This document shows positions 28,392 to 37,504 of a stretch of 47,024 nucleotides of DNA, piece after piece. Source of the DNA: Gammaproteobacteria bacterium (GTDB lineage Bacteria; Pseudomonadota; Gammaproteobacteria; Steroidobacterales; Steroidobacteraceae); NCBI GenBank assembly GCA_011391405.1, contig JAABQQ010000044.1:1-47024 (forward strand). Reading direction: 5' to 3'. Under the pieces are notes generated by a model. The model was not told where the DNA came from and ran no database searches. It was given only the letters and a program-made list of their open reading frames with translations. Numbering within the stretch: the first letter of the stretch is position 1; every line of letters starts with the position of its first letter. Both the position numbers and the translations under genes were made by a program.

Positions 28392-29561
28392 ATGTTCGTA
28401 CTCGCAGATACGGAAAACCAGGGCGCAGTCATCAAGGTCGTAGGCGTCGGCGGCGGCGGCGGCAACGCCGTGACCCACATGGTCAATTCAGGCATTGAAG
28501 GCGTCGATTTCGTGTGCATCAACACCGATGCGCAGGCGCTCAAGCACTCGAAGGTCAAGACCAGCCTGCAGATCGGCTTGAACATCACCAAGGGCCTCGG
28601 CGCCGGCGCAGATCCTGAAGTCGGCCGCCAGGCTGCGATGGAAGACCGCGACCGCATCGTCGAGCTGATCGAAGGCTCGGACATGATCTTCATCACCGCC
28701 GGCATGGGGGGTGGCACGGGAACGGGCGCCGCGCCGATCGTGGCGCAGGTGGCGAAGGAACTCGGCATCCTGACCGTCGCCGTCGTGACCAAGCCTTTCG
28801 AGATGGAAGGCAACAAGCGCACGTCGCTCGCGGACCAGGGCATCAACGAACTGCACAAGTACGTCGACTCGCTGATCACCATCCCGAACCAGAAGCTGCT
28901 CACGGTGCTCGGCGGCGACATGACGCTGCTCGACGCATTCAAGACGGCGAACCAGGTGCTGCAGGGCGCCGTGCAGGGCATCGCTGAACTGATCACGCGT
29001 CCCGGCATGATCAACGTCGACTTCGCCGACGTCCGCACCGTCATGGCCGAGACCGGCATGGCGATGATGGGCTCCGGCCAGGCCAGCGGCGAGAACCGTG
29101 CGCGCGCCGCCGCCGAAGCCGCGATCTCGAGCCCGCTGCTCGAGGACGTGAACCTGTCGGGCGCCCACGGCCTGCTGATCAACGTCACGGCCGGCATGGA
29201 CCTGCGCACGAGCGAGTTCCACCTCGTCGGCGAGACCGTGAAGCAGTTTGCCTCGGACGATGCAACGGTCGTCGTCGGTTACGTGATCGATCCGGAGATG
29301 ACGGACCAGGTCCGCGTTACCGTCGTCGCAACCGGGATTGGTCGTGCCGTGGCCAAGGCGGTGCCGCAGCCGACGATCGTCCAGGGCGTCGGCCGCGCCG
29401 ATCGCCGTCGTGCGCCGCTCGGCGCGGGCGACTACTCGGCCTACGATACGCCGCCGCGTCTGCGTGAGCGTGCGCGTGCGGTCGGCGATGGCCTGAGCCT
29501 CGACCACGGCGACGAATCGTTCATCGACATTCCAGCGTTCCTGCGCCGGCAAGCCGACTGA
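28392..29561 (+). CDS. ftsZ: cell division tubulin FtsZ
   Basis: Encodes 389 residues of the GTPase that forms the Z ring. The tubulin signature G104-M-G-G-G-T-G-T-G112 binds GTP, and the T7 loop region NVDFADVRTVMAETG carries the catalytic Asp. A linker rich in Arg (RADRRRAPLGAGDYSAYDTPPRLRERARA) leads to the C-terminal peptide SFIDIPAFLRRQAD, which binds FtsA and ZipA. The ATG has GGAG 10 bases upstream. The 124-base spacer before it breaks the tight coupling seen in the rest of the cluster, leaving room for its own promoter. Confidence 0.98.
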   Translation: MFVLADTENQGAVIKVVGVGGGGGNAVTHMVNSGIEGVDFVCINTDAQALKHSKVKTSLQIGLNITKGLGAGADPEVGRQAAMEDRDRIVELIEGSDMIFITAGMGGGTGTGAAPIVAQVAKELGILTVAVVTKPFEMEGNKRTSLADQGINELHKYVDSLITIPNQKLLTVLGGDMTLLDAFKTANQVLQGAVQGIAELITRPGMINVDFADVRTVMAETGMAMMGSGQASGENRARAAAEAAISSPLLEDVNLSGAHGLLINVTAGMDLRTSEFHLVGETVKQFASDDATVVVGYVIDPEMTDQVRVTVVATGIGRAVAKAVPQPTIVQGVGRADRRRAPLGAGDYSAYDTPPRLRERARAVGDGLSLDHGDESFIDIPAFLRRQAD

Positions 29562-29569
29562 CGACGACC

Positions 29570-29650
29570 GCCTTTCCCGCCAGCCTCGGGAAAGGCATGC
29601 AGAGTCCAGGTGGAGGTTCCCTGCTCCGGGCCTCCGCCTGGCTCTGTCCA
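29570..29650 (+). terminator. double hairpin after ftsZ
   Basis: A perfect 10-bp stem (29570-29579 with 29587-29596, 7-base loop) follows the ftsZ stop by 8 bases. A second stem pairs CCAGGTGGAGG with CCTCCGCCTGG, one G-T pair, over about 29606-29642. No T-run follows either stem, so this may be a transcript-end stabiliser or a Rho-assisted stop at the end of the dcw cluster. Confidence 0.5.
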
Positions 29651-29671
29651 TCGGTTGCAAGGTGAACAAAG

Positions 29672-30511
29672 ATGGGTGCCAGCAGCACCGCAAGCCTGGA
29701 TCAAGCGCTCGACTTCCGCGACGAGTGCGACGCACTGCATGCGGCGCTCGAGAACGCGCCTGCCGAAGCCTGGGCCGAGCCCACGCAGTTCAAGGGCTGG
29801 ACGTTCGACGACGTCCTCGGCCACCTCTACTTTTTTGATCACGCCTCGGAGATCGCCGCGCGCAGTCGCGAAGAAGTCCAGGCGTTGTTTCGCGACATTC
29901 TCCAGGCGAGCGCCACCGGCGTGTCGCTGATCGACTATTCGAGGCGATGGCTGGACGGGTGCGCGGGCTCCGCCCTGCTCGAGCGCTGGCGCACGCAGTA
30001 CCAGCGGCTGGCGGATATCTACGGCGCATTCGACCCCGACCGGCGCCTGGCCTGGGCCGGCCCCGACATGAGCGCCCGGTCGTTCATGAGTGCCCGGCAG
30101 ATGGAAGCCTGGGCGCATGGGCAGGCGATCTTCGACGCACTCGGCATCGATCGCGTCGAGCACGACCGGCTGCGCAACGTTGCGGTGATGGGCGTCAACA
30201 CGTTCGGCTGGACGTTCAAAGTCAACCGTCGTGACGTTCCCGCGGTGAAGCCGTATCTGCGCCTGACCAGCCCGTCCGGCGCGCTGTGGGAGTGGAACGA
30301 GCCTGCCACTGCGGAACGCGTCGAGGGCAGCGCGGTGGAGTTCTGTCGCGTCGTCACGCAGACGCGAAACGTGCTCGACACCAACCTCGCGGTGACGGGC
30401 GATATCGCGCGGCAATGGCTGGCCAGCGCGCAGTGCTTCGCGGGCCCGCCGGAGGCGCCACCGGCGCCTGGCACGCGGTTCAAGCAGGGTCGCTACAACA
30501 GCGAGTGGTGA
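29672..30511 (+). CDS. TIGR03084-type metal-binding protein (DinB/maleylpyruvate isomerase-like fold)
   Basis: Encodes 279 residues. The N-terminal half is a four-helix DinB-like bundle (FKGWTFDDVLGHLYFFDHASEIAARS, and AWAHGQAIFDALG) with His residues placed to bind a metal as in the mycothiol-dependent maleylpyruvate isomerase N-terminal domain; the C-terminal half is a small alpha-beta domain. It resembles the TIGR03084 family, whose function is unknown. First gene right of ftsZ and convergent with the CoA-transferase gene. Nearby acyl-CoA genes hint at a metabolic role only by position. Confidence 0.75.
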   Translation: MGASSTASLDQALDFRDECDALHAALENAPAEAWAEPTQFKGWTFDDVLGHLYFFDHASEIAARSREEVQALFRDILQASATGVSLIDYSRRWLDGCAGSALLERWRTQYQRLADIYGAFDPDRRLAWAGPDMSARSFMSARQMEAWAHGQAIFDALGIDRVEHDRLRNVAVMGVNTFGWTFKVNRRDVPAVKPYLRLTSPSGALWEWNEPATAERVEGSAVEFCRVVTQTRNVLDTNLAVTGDIARQWLASAQCFAGPPEAPPAPGTRFKQGRYNSEW

Positions 30512-30551
30512 ACGGCGGCCGGTGACGCACCAGGTAAACACTGGTTGCCAT

Positions 30552-30633
30552 GTCGGGTGACTGACCCAGATCCTTTCCCGAGCTTGGAAAGGCAGACACG
30601 CGCTCGGGAAAGGACCTGGATCAGGCACCCGAC
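30552..30633 (-). repeat. long palindrome, copy A (conserved-loop hairpin family)
   Basis: Arms 30552-30583 and 30602-30633 form a 32-position stem: 29 Watson-Crick pairs, an A-C and a C-A position (both G-U pairs in the minus-strand transcript), and one A-G mismatch. The 18-base loop contains GGAAAGGCAGACAC at 30586-30599. It lies between two convergent genes, 21 bases beyond the CoA-transferase stop. Strand given is that of the proposed RNA. Confidence 0.9.
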
Positions 30634-30654
30634 TTGATGTCGTGTGCGCAATCC

Positions 30655-31860
30655 CTACGCGGTGCCGTCATCGACGCCAATGACGCCGTCTGCCGCGAGC
30701 CGATCGATTTCCTCGCCGGCGAATCCCGCTGCCGTCAGCACCGAGCGGCTGTCACCACCGGGGCGGGGTGCGTGCCGGTCCGCAGCCTCCGTTCCGCCAT
30801 GCCAGCGGAAGGGCGATCGCGGCGCACGCAGGCGTCCTTCGGTCGGATGATCGTATTCCTGGAAAAATCCCGTCGCGAGCAGGTGCGGGTCCTGCAGCAG
30901 TTCGCCGATCGAATTGACGCGAGCGCAGGGAATGTCGGCGGCACGCAATGATGCGAGCCACGCCGCCGTCGTGCGCGTGGGTGCCACCTCGGCAATGATT
31001 GCGTACAGCGAGTCCACGCTCTGGCTGCGCAGCACCGGGTCCTGCACCTGCGGGGAATGCGCGAATTCGGCGCGTCCAATGATCTCGAAGAACGACGCCC
31101 AGTGCGTGCCGTTGTACGGCAGGATCGCCATGAAGCCGTCCTGCGTGCGGTACGGCTTGCGGTTGGGCGCGGCCAACCGGTCGTAGCCCGTCGGCCCGAG
31201 CGCGGGTACGAACGTTGCGCCGCCCAGCTGTTCCGACAGCAGGAACGCGACCGTGCTTTCGAACATGGGCGCTTCGATGCAGCAGCCCTTACCCGTCCGA
31301 GCGCGGTGCACGAGGCCCGTTGCCACCGCGATTGCAAGGTGCAAGCCACCGACCTTGTCGCAGAGGATCGTCGAGAGGTACCGCGGTTCGCCCTGGGCAT
31401 TCGCGTTCAAAGCAGCGACGCCCGCAGCAGCCTGGATGATGTCGTCGTACGCGGGCTCGTTGGCGTTCGGGCCGCTCTGGTCGTAACCCGCTGCGAAGGC
31501 GTAGACGAGGTCGGGCTTGATGCGCGCGAGCTGTTCGTACGTGAGACCCAGCGGCTCGGCGGCTTTGGGCCGCATGTTGTGCACGATGGCGTCGGCGCCG
31601 CTGACCAGTCGCGCCAGCACCGCGCGCGACTCCGGCCGCTTCAGGTCGATCGCGAGCGAGCGCTTGTTGCGGTTGAATCCCATGAAGCCCGCGCCCATCG
31701 AGCGCGATCGGCCCGGGCGCACCGTGCGAAAGAGGTCGCCCTGCAGCGGTTCGATCTTGACGACGTCCGCCCCGAGATCACCGAGTGTCTGCGTCGCATA
31801 GGGACCGAGCACGATCGTCGTGAAGTCGAGGACGCGGATTCCTTGCAGCAGGGGCAGCAT
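30655..31860 (-). CDS. CaiB/BaiF family (class III) CoA-transferase
   Basis: Encodes 401 residues. Class III CoA-transferases move CoA between organic acids through an enzyme-bound Asp. The N-terminal LLQGIRVLDFTTIVLGPYATQTLGDLGADVVKIEP, the NKRSLAIDLKRPESRAVLARL block and ILCDKVGGLHLA with the likely catalytic Asp are family features. I use ATG 31860 with a GGGTGAT ribosome binding site; GTG 31869 would add three residues. Divergent from the racemase gene across about 100 bases. Substrate cannot be read from sequence. Confidence 0.9.
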   Translation of the reverse strand: MLPLLQGIRVLDFTTIVLGPYATQTLGDLGADVVKIEPLQGDLFRTVRPGRSRSMGAGFMGFNRNKRSLAIDLKRPESRAVLARLVSGADAIVHNMRPKAAEPLGLTYEQLARIKPDLVYAFAAGYDQSGPNANEPAYDDIIQAAAGVAALNANAQGEPRYLSTILCDKVGGLHLAIAVATGLVHRARTGKGCCIEAPMFESTVAFLLSEQLGGATFVPALGPTGYDRLAAPNRKPYRTQDGFMAILPYNGTHWASFFEIIGRAEFAHSPQVQDPVLRSQSVDSLYAIIAEVAPTRTTAAWLASLRAADIPCARVNSIGELLQDPHLLATGFFQEYDHPTEGRLRAPRSPFRWHGGTEAADRHAPRPGGDSRSVLTAAGFAGEEIDRLAADGVIGVDDGTA

Positions 31861-31967
31861 CGATATCACCCGGCAGTGTGCGAAAGCCCGCGCAGGATAT
31901 GCTTCCCTCGCCGGCGCGCCAATGGTAGGAAGGCGGTCGTTCGCAACACATCATGAGGCTGGAACGC

Positions 31968-33110
31968 ATGGGACCGCTGCAGGGAATCCGGATCATCGAA
32001 CTCGCGGGGCTGGGTCCAGCGCCGTTCTGCGCCATGATGCTGGCCGACATGGGTGCGACGGTCATCCGCGTCGACCGTGTCTCGGCGCAACCCGGGGAAC
32101 CCGATCCGGTCGATACACTGCTGCGCAACCGTCGGTCGATCGCGCTCAACCTGAAGAGTCCTGCGGGAATTGCGGCGCTGCTGCGGCTCATCGACGGCGC
32201 GGATGCCTTGATCGAAGGCTTCCGGCCCGGCGTCGCCGAACGTCTCGGCGTGGGGCCGGACGTCTGTCTCGCGCGCAATCCGAAGCTCGTCTACGGGCGC
32301 ATGACGGGCTGGGGCCAGTCCGGTCCCCTCGCGCATGCGGCGGGGCACGACATCAATTACCTCGCGCTCACGGGTGCGCTGCACCTGATCGGCGAGGCCG
32401 GCCGCAAGCCGGTTCCGCCACTGAATCTCGTCGCCGATTTTGGCGGCGGCGGCATGATGCTGCTCTCCGGGCTGCTGGCAGCCCTGCTGGAAGCTTCCCG
32501 CTCCGGCAAGGGTCAGGTCATCGATGCCGCCATGACTGACGGCGTCATCGCGTTGCTCAGCATCTACTTCGGCATACGCGCTGCCGATCCCGGGTTCCGC
32601 GACGAGACCGGGCAGCTGATGCTCGCGGGCGCTGCGCCTTATTACGGCACTTTCGAGACCAGCGATGGCAGGTACCTTGCGATCGGCGCGATCGAGCCGC
32701 AGTTCTACGCGCTGCTGATCGAGAAGCTTGGCGTCGACAGGAAATTTCTCGCGGCGGGCTACCCGGGGAGTCGCAGGCACTGGCCTGAAGCGGCGGCAGC
32801 CATCGCGGCGGCGGTGCGGACGAAGACGCGCGATGAGTGGGCCGTAATCTTCGAAGGCACCGACGCGTGCGTAGCACCTGTACTGAGTCTCGGCGAAGCC
32901 GCGCGGCATCCGCACAACGTCGCGCGCGGCAGCTTCATCACGGTAAATGGTGTCGAGCAGCATGCGCCGGCGCCGCGGTTCAGCCGCTCCACCGTCGCAC
33001 CCGTGCAGGCGCCGCACCGGGCGGGCGCCGATAGCGGTGAAGTCCTGGCGGAAGCGGGATTCTCTGCAACGGAAATCGAGCAGCTGCGCGCAGCCGGCGG
33101 CCTGGCCTAG
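31968..33110 (+). CDS. alpha-methylacyl-CoA racemase-like CoA-transferase family protein
   Basis: Encodes 380 residues. It belongs to the same fold as the neighbouring CaiB-type protein but resembles alpha-methylacyl-CoA racemase: [29 protein letters not shown] at the start, [13 protein letters not shown] with the His expected at the active site, and [25 protein letters not shown] with the Asp. Such racemases interconvert 2R/2S methyl-branched acyl-CoAs, for example sterol side chains, before beta-oxidation. ATG 31968 is chosen for the GAGG 8 bases upstream; ATG 31953 is an alternative. Confidence 0.85.
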   Translation: MGPLQGIRIIELAGLGPAPFCAMMLADMGATVIRVDRVSAQPGEPDPVDTLLRNRRSIALNLKSPAGIAALLRLIDGADALIEGFRPGVAERLGVGPDVCLARNPKLVYGRMTGWGQSGPLAHAAGHDINYLALTGALHLIGEAGRKPVPPLNLVADFGGGGMMLLSGLLAALLEASRSGKGQVIDAAMTDGVIALLSIYFGIRAADPGFRDETGQLMLAGAAPYYGTFETSDGRYLAIGAIEPQFYALLIEKLGVDRKFLAAGYPGSRRHWPEAAAAIAAAVRTKTRDEWAVIFEGTDACVAPVLSLGEAARHPHNVARGSFITVNGVEQHAPAPRFSRSTVAPVQAPHRAGADSGEVLAEAGFSATEIEQLRAAGGLA

Positions 33111-33258
33111 CTGAGGCACGCGGTGAGGCTGACGTTCCACTGACCAGTCCTTTATTATGCTGGACGGGCCCCGGCCACGGGCCCGCCCCAACCCGCAGTT
33201 TTCGAACTACCGCCACGCGGAGCGTGATCGTCCGCGCGGCCCGACCGGAGTCACACGC

Positions 33259-34467
33259 ATGGCCGACGCCTTCATCTACGACCACGTCCGCACGCCGCGA
33301 GGCCGCGGCAAGCCCGACGGCTCGCTCCACAGCATCACTCCGATGCAGCTCGCGGCGCAGACGCTGCAGGCCGTGCGCGATCGGAACCACCTCGACACGA
33401 CCTTGCTCGACGATGTCGTGCTCGGTTGCGTCTCGCCGATCGGCGAGCAGGGCGCCAACATTGCACGCGTGGCGACGCTCGTCGCGGGTTACGCCGAATC
33501 CGTGCCGGGCCAGCAGCTGAACCGGTTCTGCGCCTCGGGCCTCGAGGCCATCAACAATGCCGCTGCGCAGGTCATGTCCGGCCAGTCGCAGGCCGTGGTG
33601 GCGGGCGGCGTCGAGTCGATGTCGCGCGTGCCGATCGGTGCCGACGGCGGCGCATGGGTGGCCGACCCCGCCATCGCCTACGCCACGTACTTCGTGCCGC
33701 AGGGCGTGGGCGCGGATCTCATTGCGACGCTCGATGGCTTCACGCGCGAGACCGTCGACGCTTACGCCGTCGAGAGCCAGCGGCGTGCCGCTGCCGCCTG
33801 GGCTGAGGGCCGCTTCGCCAAATCGATCCTGCCGGTCCGGGACATCCTTGGCCGCGTCATGCTCGACCGCGATGAACACCTGCGCCCGGATGCCACGCTT
33901 GCAAGCCTGGCCTCGCTCAAGCCTGCGTTCGCTGCGATGGGTGAGCAGGCGGGCTTCGATGCCGTCGCGCAGATGAAATACCCGCAAGTCGACGCGATCA
34001 ACCACGTGCACACGGCCGCTAACTCGAGCGGCATCGTCGACGGCGCCGCGGGCGTGCTGGTCGGCAGCAAGCGTTTTGGCGGCAAGGCCGGCCTCAAGCC
34101 GCGCGCGCGCATCCGTGCGTTCACGTCGATCGGCAGCGAGCCTGCGATCATGCTGACCGGCCCTGCGCTCGTGACGCAGAAGTTGCTGAAGCGCGCTGGC
34201 ATGACGGTCAAGGACATCGACCTGTTCGAAGTCAACGAGGCGTTCGCCTCCGTCGTGCTGCGCTTCATGCGCGTGATGGACGTGCCGCACGACAAGGTCA
34301 ACGTGAACGGCGGTGCCATCGCCATGGGTCACCCGCTGGGTGCCACCGGCGCAATCATCGCCGGCATCGTCCTCGACGAACTCGAACGCCGTAACCTCAA
34401 CACCGCGTTGATCACGCTCTGCGTGGGCGCGGGTATGGGCACGGCCACCATCATCGAGCGCGTCTGA
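33259..34467 (+). CDS. acetyl-CoA C-acyltransferase (thiolase)
   Basis: Encodes 402 residues. The acyl-accepting Cys is C91 in [15 protein letters not shown]; the C-terminal motifs [18 protein letters not shown] (His) and [14 protein letters not shown] (second Cys) complete the thiolase active site. It performs the last step of beta-oxidation, releasing acetyl-CoA. The next gene, 27 bases downstream, encodes the hydratase/dehydrogenase, so the pair works as a two-gene beta-oxidation unit like fadI-fadJ. An open frame extending to 33157 is not needed for the family alignment. Confidence 0.94.
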   Translation: MADAFIYDHVRTPRGRGKPDGSLHSITPMQLAAQTLQAVRDRNHLDTTLLDDVVLGCVSPIGEQGANIARVATLVAGYAESVPGQQLNRFCASGLEAINNAAAQVMSGQSQAVVAGGVESMSRVPIGADGGAWVADPAIAYATYFVPQGVGADLIATLDGFTRETVDAYAVESQRRAAAAWAEGRFAKSILPVRDILGRVMLDRDEHLRPDATLASLASLKPAFAAMGEQAGFDAVAQMKYPQVDAINHVHTAANSSGIVDGAAGVLVGSKRFGGKAGLKPRARIRAFTSIGSEPAIMLTGPALVTQKLLKRAGMTVKDIDLFEVNEAFASVVLRFMRVMDVPHDKVNVNGGAIAMGHPLGATGAIIAGIVLDELERRNLNTALITLCVGAGMGTATIIERV

Positions 34468-34494
34468 CGCGCCGACCGACCAGGAACCAGCAGT

Positions 34495-36669
34495 ATGTCC
34501 AAGCACTTCAATCTGGCCGTCGACGCCGACGGCATCGCCCTGATCACGATGGACAGCCCGGGACGTTCAATGAACGTGCTCGGTCCCGACGTCGAGAAGG
34601 AACTCGCCGTGATCGTCGATCAAATCGTTGCCGACGCGGCTATCCGCGGCGCGATCATCACGTCGGGCAAGCCGAGCTTTCTCGCCGGCTACGATCTCAC
34701 CGAGTTTCTGCGCAGCTTCGGTCCGCAGCTCACGCCCGTGCAGGTGTACGAGAATTTCACGGGCCTGGGCCACCTGCTGCGCCGGATCGAAACCTGCGGC
34801 AAGCCGTTCGTGGCGGCCATCAACGGGCTCGCGCTCGGCGGCGGTTTCGAGGTGTGCCTCGCGTGCCATTACCGCGTGATTGCGGATGACCCGAAGGCGT
34901 TCGTCGGGCTGCCGGAGGTCAAAGTCGGCCTGCTGCCGGGCGGCGGCGGCACGCAGCGCATGCCGCGCCTGATCGGCGTGACGCAGTCACTGCCATACCT
35001 GCTCGAAGGCAGCAACATCGCGGCCACTGAGGCGAAGAAGCTGGGCCTGGTGCACGAAGTCGTGCCGGCGGGCGACCTGATTGCCGCCGCGAAGCGCTGG
35101 CTCCTGGGTTCGCCGGTGACGGTGCAGCCGTGGGACCAGAAGGGCTATCGCGTGCCGGGCGGCGTGGCGTTTGCCAGCGCAGGCACGACGCAGACGTTCA
35201 TGGGTGCCACGGCGCTCGTCGCCAGGAAGACACTGCACAACTACCCGGCGCCGGCCGCGATTCTTTCGTGCGTCTATGAAGGCACGCTGCTGCCGATCGA
35301 GAAAGGCCTCGAGGTCGAGTCCAAGTATTTCGCCACGCTCGTGACCGGACCGGTCGCGCGCAACCTGATCCGCACGATGTTCGTGAACAAGGGCAATGCC
35401 GACAAGCTTTCGGTGCGCCCGGCGGGTGTGCCGAAGTCGAAGGTGACGAAGCTCGGCGTGCTCGGTGCCGGCATGATGGGAGCAGGTGTAGCCTACGTTT
35501 CAGCAATGCAGGGCATGGAAGTGATCCTGATCGACTCGACGACCGAGCAGGCGGAGAAGGGCAAGGCCTACTCCGCCAAGCTGCTGGCGAAAGACGTCGA
35601 GAAGGGTCGTCGCACCCAGGAGCAGGCCGAGGCCGTGCTCGCACGCATCAAGCCGACGGTCGACTATGCACAACTCGAGGGCGCTGATCTCGTGATCGAG
35701 GCGGTGTTCGAGCATCGCGCCATCAAGGCCGACGTCACCGCGAAGGCCGAGGCCGTCATGCCGAAGACGTCCGTGTTCGCCAGCAACACGTCCACGCTGC
35801 CGATCACCGGCCTCGCCAAGGCGTCGAAGCGGCCGAAGAGTTTCATCGGCATTCACTTCTTCTCGCCGGTCGAGAAGATGCCGCTGGTGGAGATCATCGT
35901 CGGCAAGCAGACGGGCGACGAGGCCATCGCGCGCGCGCTCGACTACGTGGGCCAGCTCAAGAAGACGCCGATCGTGGTCAACGACAGCCGCGGCTTCTAC
36001 ACCAGCCGCTGCTTCGGCACGTACACCGCTGAAGGCGCGAAGATGCTGTCCGAAGGCATCGACCCGCAACTGATCGAAAGCGCGGGCAAGCTTGCCGGCA
36101 TGCCCGTCGGCCCGCTCGCTGTCAGCGACGAAGTGAGCCTCGAGCTTGCGTACAAGGTCATGCAGCAGTCGCGTGAGGATCTCGGCGCCAGGTACAAGGA
36201 GCCGGTCAGCTGGCCGGTCGTGAAACACTTCGTCGAGGACCTGCAGCGCCTCGGCCGCAAGAGCGGGGCGGGCTTCTACGACTACCCGCAGGGCGGCAAG
36301 AAGGTCCTTTGGACCGGACTCGCGAACGAGTATCCGCGGCTCGCGCAGCAACCGGGCGTCGAGGAACTCAAGACCCGCCTGTTGTACGTCCAGGCGCTCG
36401 AGACGGCGCGTTGTCTCGAGGAAGGCGTGCTGAAGAGCGTGCATGAAGCCGACCTCGGCTCGATCCTCGGTTGGGGTTTCCCTGCGTACACGGGCGGCAC
36501 GCTCTCGTACATCGATACGATCGGCCCCGAAAAATTCGTCGCCGAGTGCAAGCGCCTCGCTCGGACTTACGGCGAGCGTTTCAAGCCGACCAAGGGCTTG
36601 CTGGTTCGTGCGCAGTCGGGCGAGACGTACTATGACGGCGCGGCCGCGGCTGCCGCCAAGGCTTCGTGA
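34495..36669 (+). CDS. bifunctional enoyl-CoA hydratase/3-hydroxyacyl-CoA dehydrogenase (FadJ-like)
   Basis: Encodes 724 residues. Residues 1-190 are a crotonase domain with both catalytic Glu positions kept (LALGGGFEVCLACH and GLPEVKVGLLPGGGGTQRM). From residue 320 the Rossmann motif LGVLGAGMMGAGVAYVSAMQG starts the NAD-dependent 3-hydroxyacyl-CoA dehydrogenase, with SNTSTLPITGLAKA and FIGIHFFSPVEKMPLVEII, and two C-terminal helical domains follow. It hydrates 2-enoyl-CoA and oxidises the product for the thiolase encoded upstream. Confidence 0.94.
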   Translation: MSKHFNLAVDADGIALITMDSPGRSMNVLGPDVEKELAVIVDQIVADAAIRGAIITSGKPSFLAGYDLTEFLRSFGPQLTPVQVYENFTGLGHLLRRIETCGKPFVAAINGLALGGGFEVCLACHYRVIADDPKAFVGLPEVKVGLLPGGGGTQRMPRLIGVTQSLPYLLEGSNIAATEAKKLGLVHEVVPAGDLIAAAKRWLLGSPVTVQPWDQKGYRVPGGVAFASAGTTQTFMGATALVARKTLHNYPAPAAILSCVYEGTLLPIEKGLEVESKYFATLVTGPVARNLIRTMFVNKGNADKLSVRPAGVPKSKVTKLGVLGAGMMGAGVAYVSAMQGMEVILIDSTTEQAEKGKAYSAKLLAKDVEKGRRTQEQAEAVLARIKPTVDYAQLEGADLVIEAVFEHRAIKADVTAKAEAVMPKTSVFASNTSTLPITGLAKASKRPKSFIGIHFFSPVEKMPLVEIIVGKQTGDEAIARALDYVGQLKKTPIVVNDSRGFYTSRCFGTYTAEGAKMLSEGIDPQLIESAGKLAGMPVGPLAVSDEVSLELAYKVMQQSREDLGARYKEPVSWPVVKHFVEDLQRLGRKSGAGFYDYPQGGKKVLWTGLANEYPRLAQQPGVEELKTRLLYVQALETARCLEEGVLKSVHEADLGSILGWGFPAYTGGTLSYIDTIGPEKFVAECKRLARTYGERFKPTKGLLVRAQSGETYYDGAAAAAAKAS

Positions 36670-36684
36670 GGAGATCGAGTCGCC

Positions 36685-37461
36685 ATGAGTGAAGTGCTGG
36701 TTGAACGCCGCGGTCGTGTCGCGATCGTCACGCTGAACAGGCCCGAATCGCTGAACGGCTTCACGACGGGCCTGCGCAATGCATTAAAAAAAGAACTGCA
36801 GGCAGTGGCGGCCGACGACTCCGTCCGCGCTGTCGTGCTGACGGGTGCCGGCCGGGGTTTCAGCGCGGGCGCCGATCTCAAGGCCGAGCCCATGACGTCG
36901 GGCACCGAAGTCGAGCGCCAGCTCAACGAGGAATACGGCGCAGCGCTGCGCGAGATTGCCCGCATGCCGAAACCCGTGATCGCGGCAGTGAACGGATTCG
37001 CCACCGGCATCGGCGGTTCGTTCGCACTCGTCTGCGACCTGGTCGTGATGGGCGAAGGGGCATTCTTCCAGGTGCCATTCGCGAAGATCGGCCTCGTGCC
37101 CGACGGCGGCCTCACCTGGCTGCTCACCGAACGCGTCGGTCACCGCCGCGCATTTGAACTCGCCATCAGCGGCGAGCGCGTGCCGGCAGCGAAGTGCCTG
37201 GAATGGAACCTCGCCAATCGTGTGGTGCCAGACGACCAGGTCGTGGCGGCGGCGGTTGCCTGGGCCGAACAGTTGTGCGATGCGGCGCCGATTGCGCTCG
37301 GGTACATGAAGCAGCTGCTGCGCAGCGCGCCTGGCATGGGGTACGAGCAGACGATCCGTGCCGAGGCGAGGTTGCAGGCGCCGTGCATCGAGAGCCAGGA
37401 CTTCGCCGAAGGCGTCGCCGCGTTCCGCGAGAAGCGCGCGCCGAAATTCTCGGGCCAGTAA
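36685..37461 (+). CDS. enoyl-CoA hydratase/isomerase family protein (PaaG-like)
   Basis: Encodes 258 residues with a single crotonase domain: RVAIVTLNRPESLNGF, the oxyanion-hole segment GRGFSAGADLKAEP and GFATGIGGSFALVCDLVVMG. The two Glu residues used by classical hydratases are replaced (Ser in GGSFALVCD, Phe in VPFAKIG), while the Asp of GLVPDGGLTWLL is kept, as in PaaG-type isomerases. It may therefore isomerise rather than hydrate its CoA ester. It lies 15 bases after the FadJ-like gene. Confidence 0.88.
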   Translation: MSEVLVERRGRVAIVTLNRPESLNGFTTGLRNALKKELQAVAADDSVRAVVLTGAGRGFSAGADLKAEPMTSGTEVERQLNEEYGAALREIARMPKPVIAAVNGFATGIGGSFALVCDLVVMGEGAFFQVPFAKIGLVPDGGLTWLLTERVGHRRAFELAISGERVPAAKCLEWNLANRVVPDDQVVAAAVAWAEQLCDAAPIALGYMKQLLRSAPGMGYEQTIRAEARLQAPCIESQDFAEGVAAFREKRAPKFSGQ

Positions 37462-37504
37462 TTCTCTGGCCAGCAATGACCGGCAACGGTCGCAGGGTGA
37501 GCGC

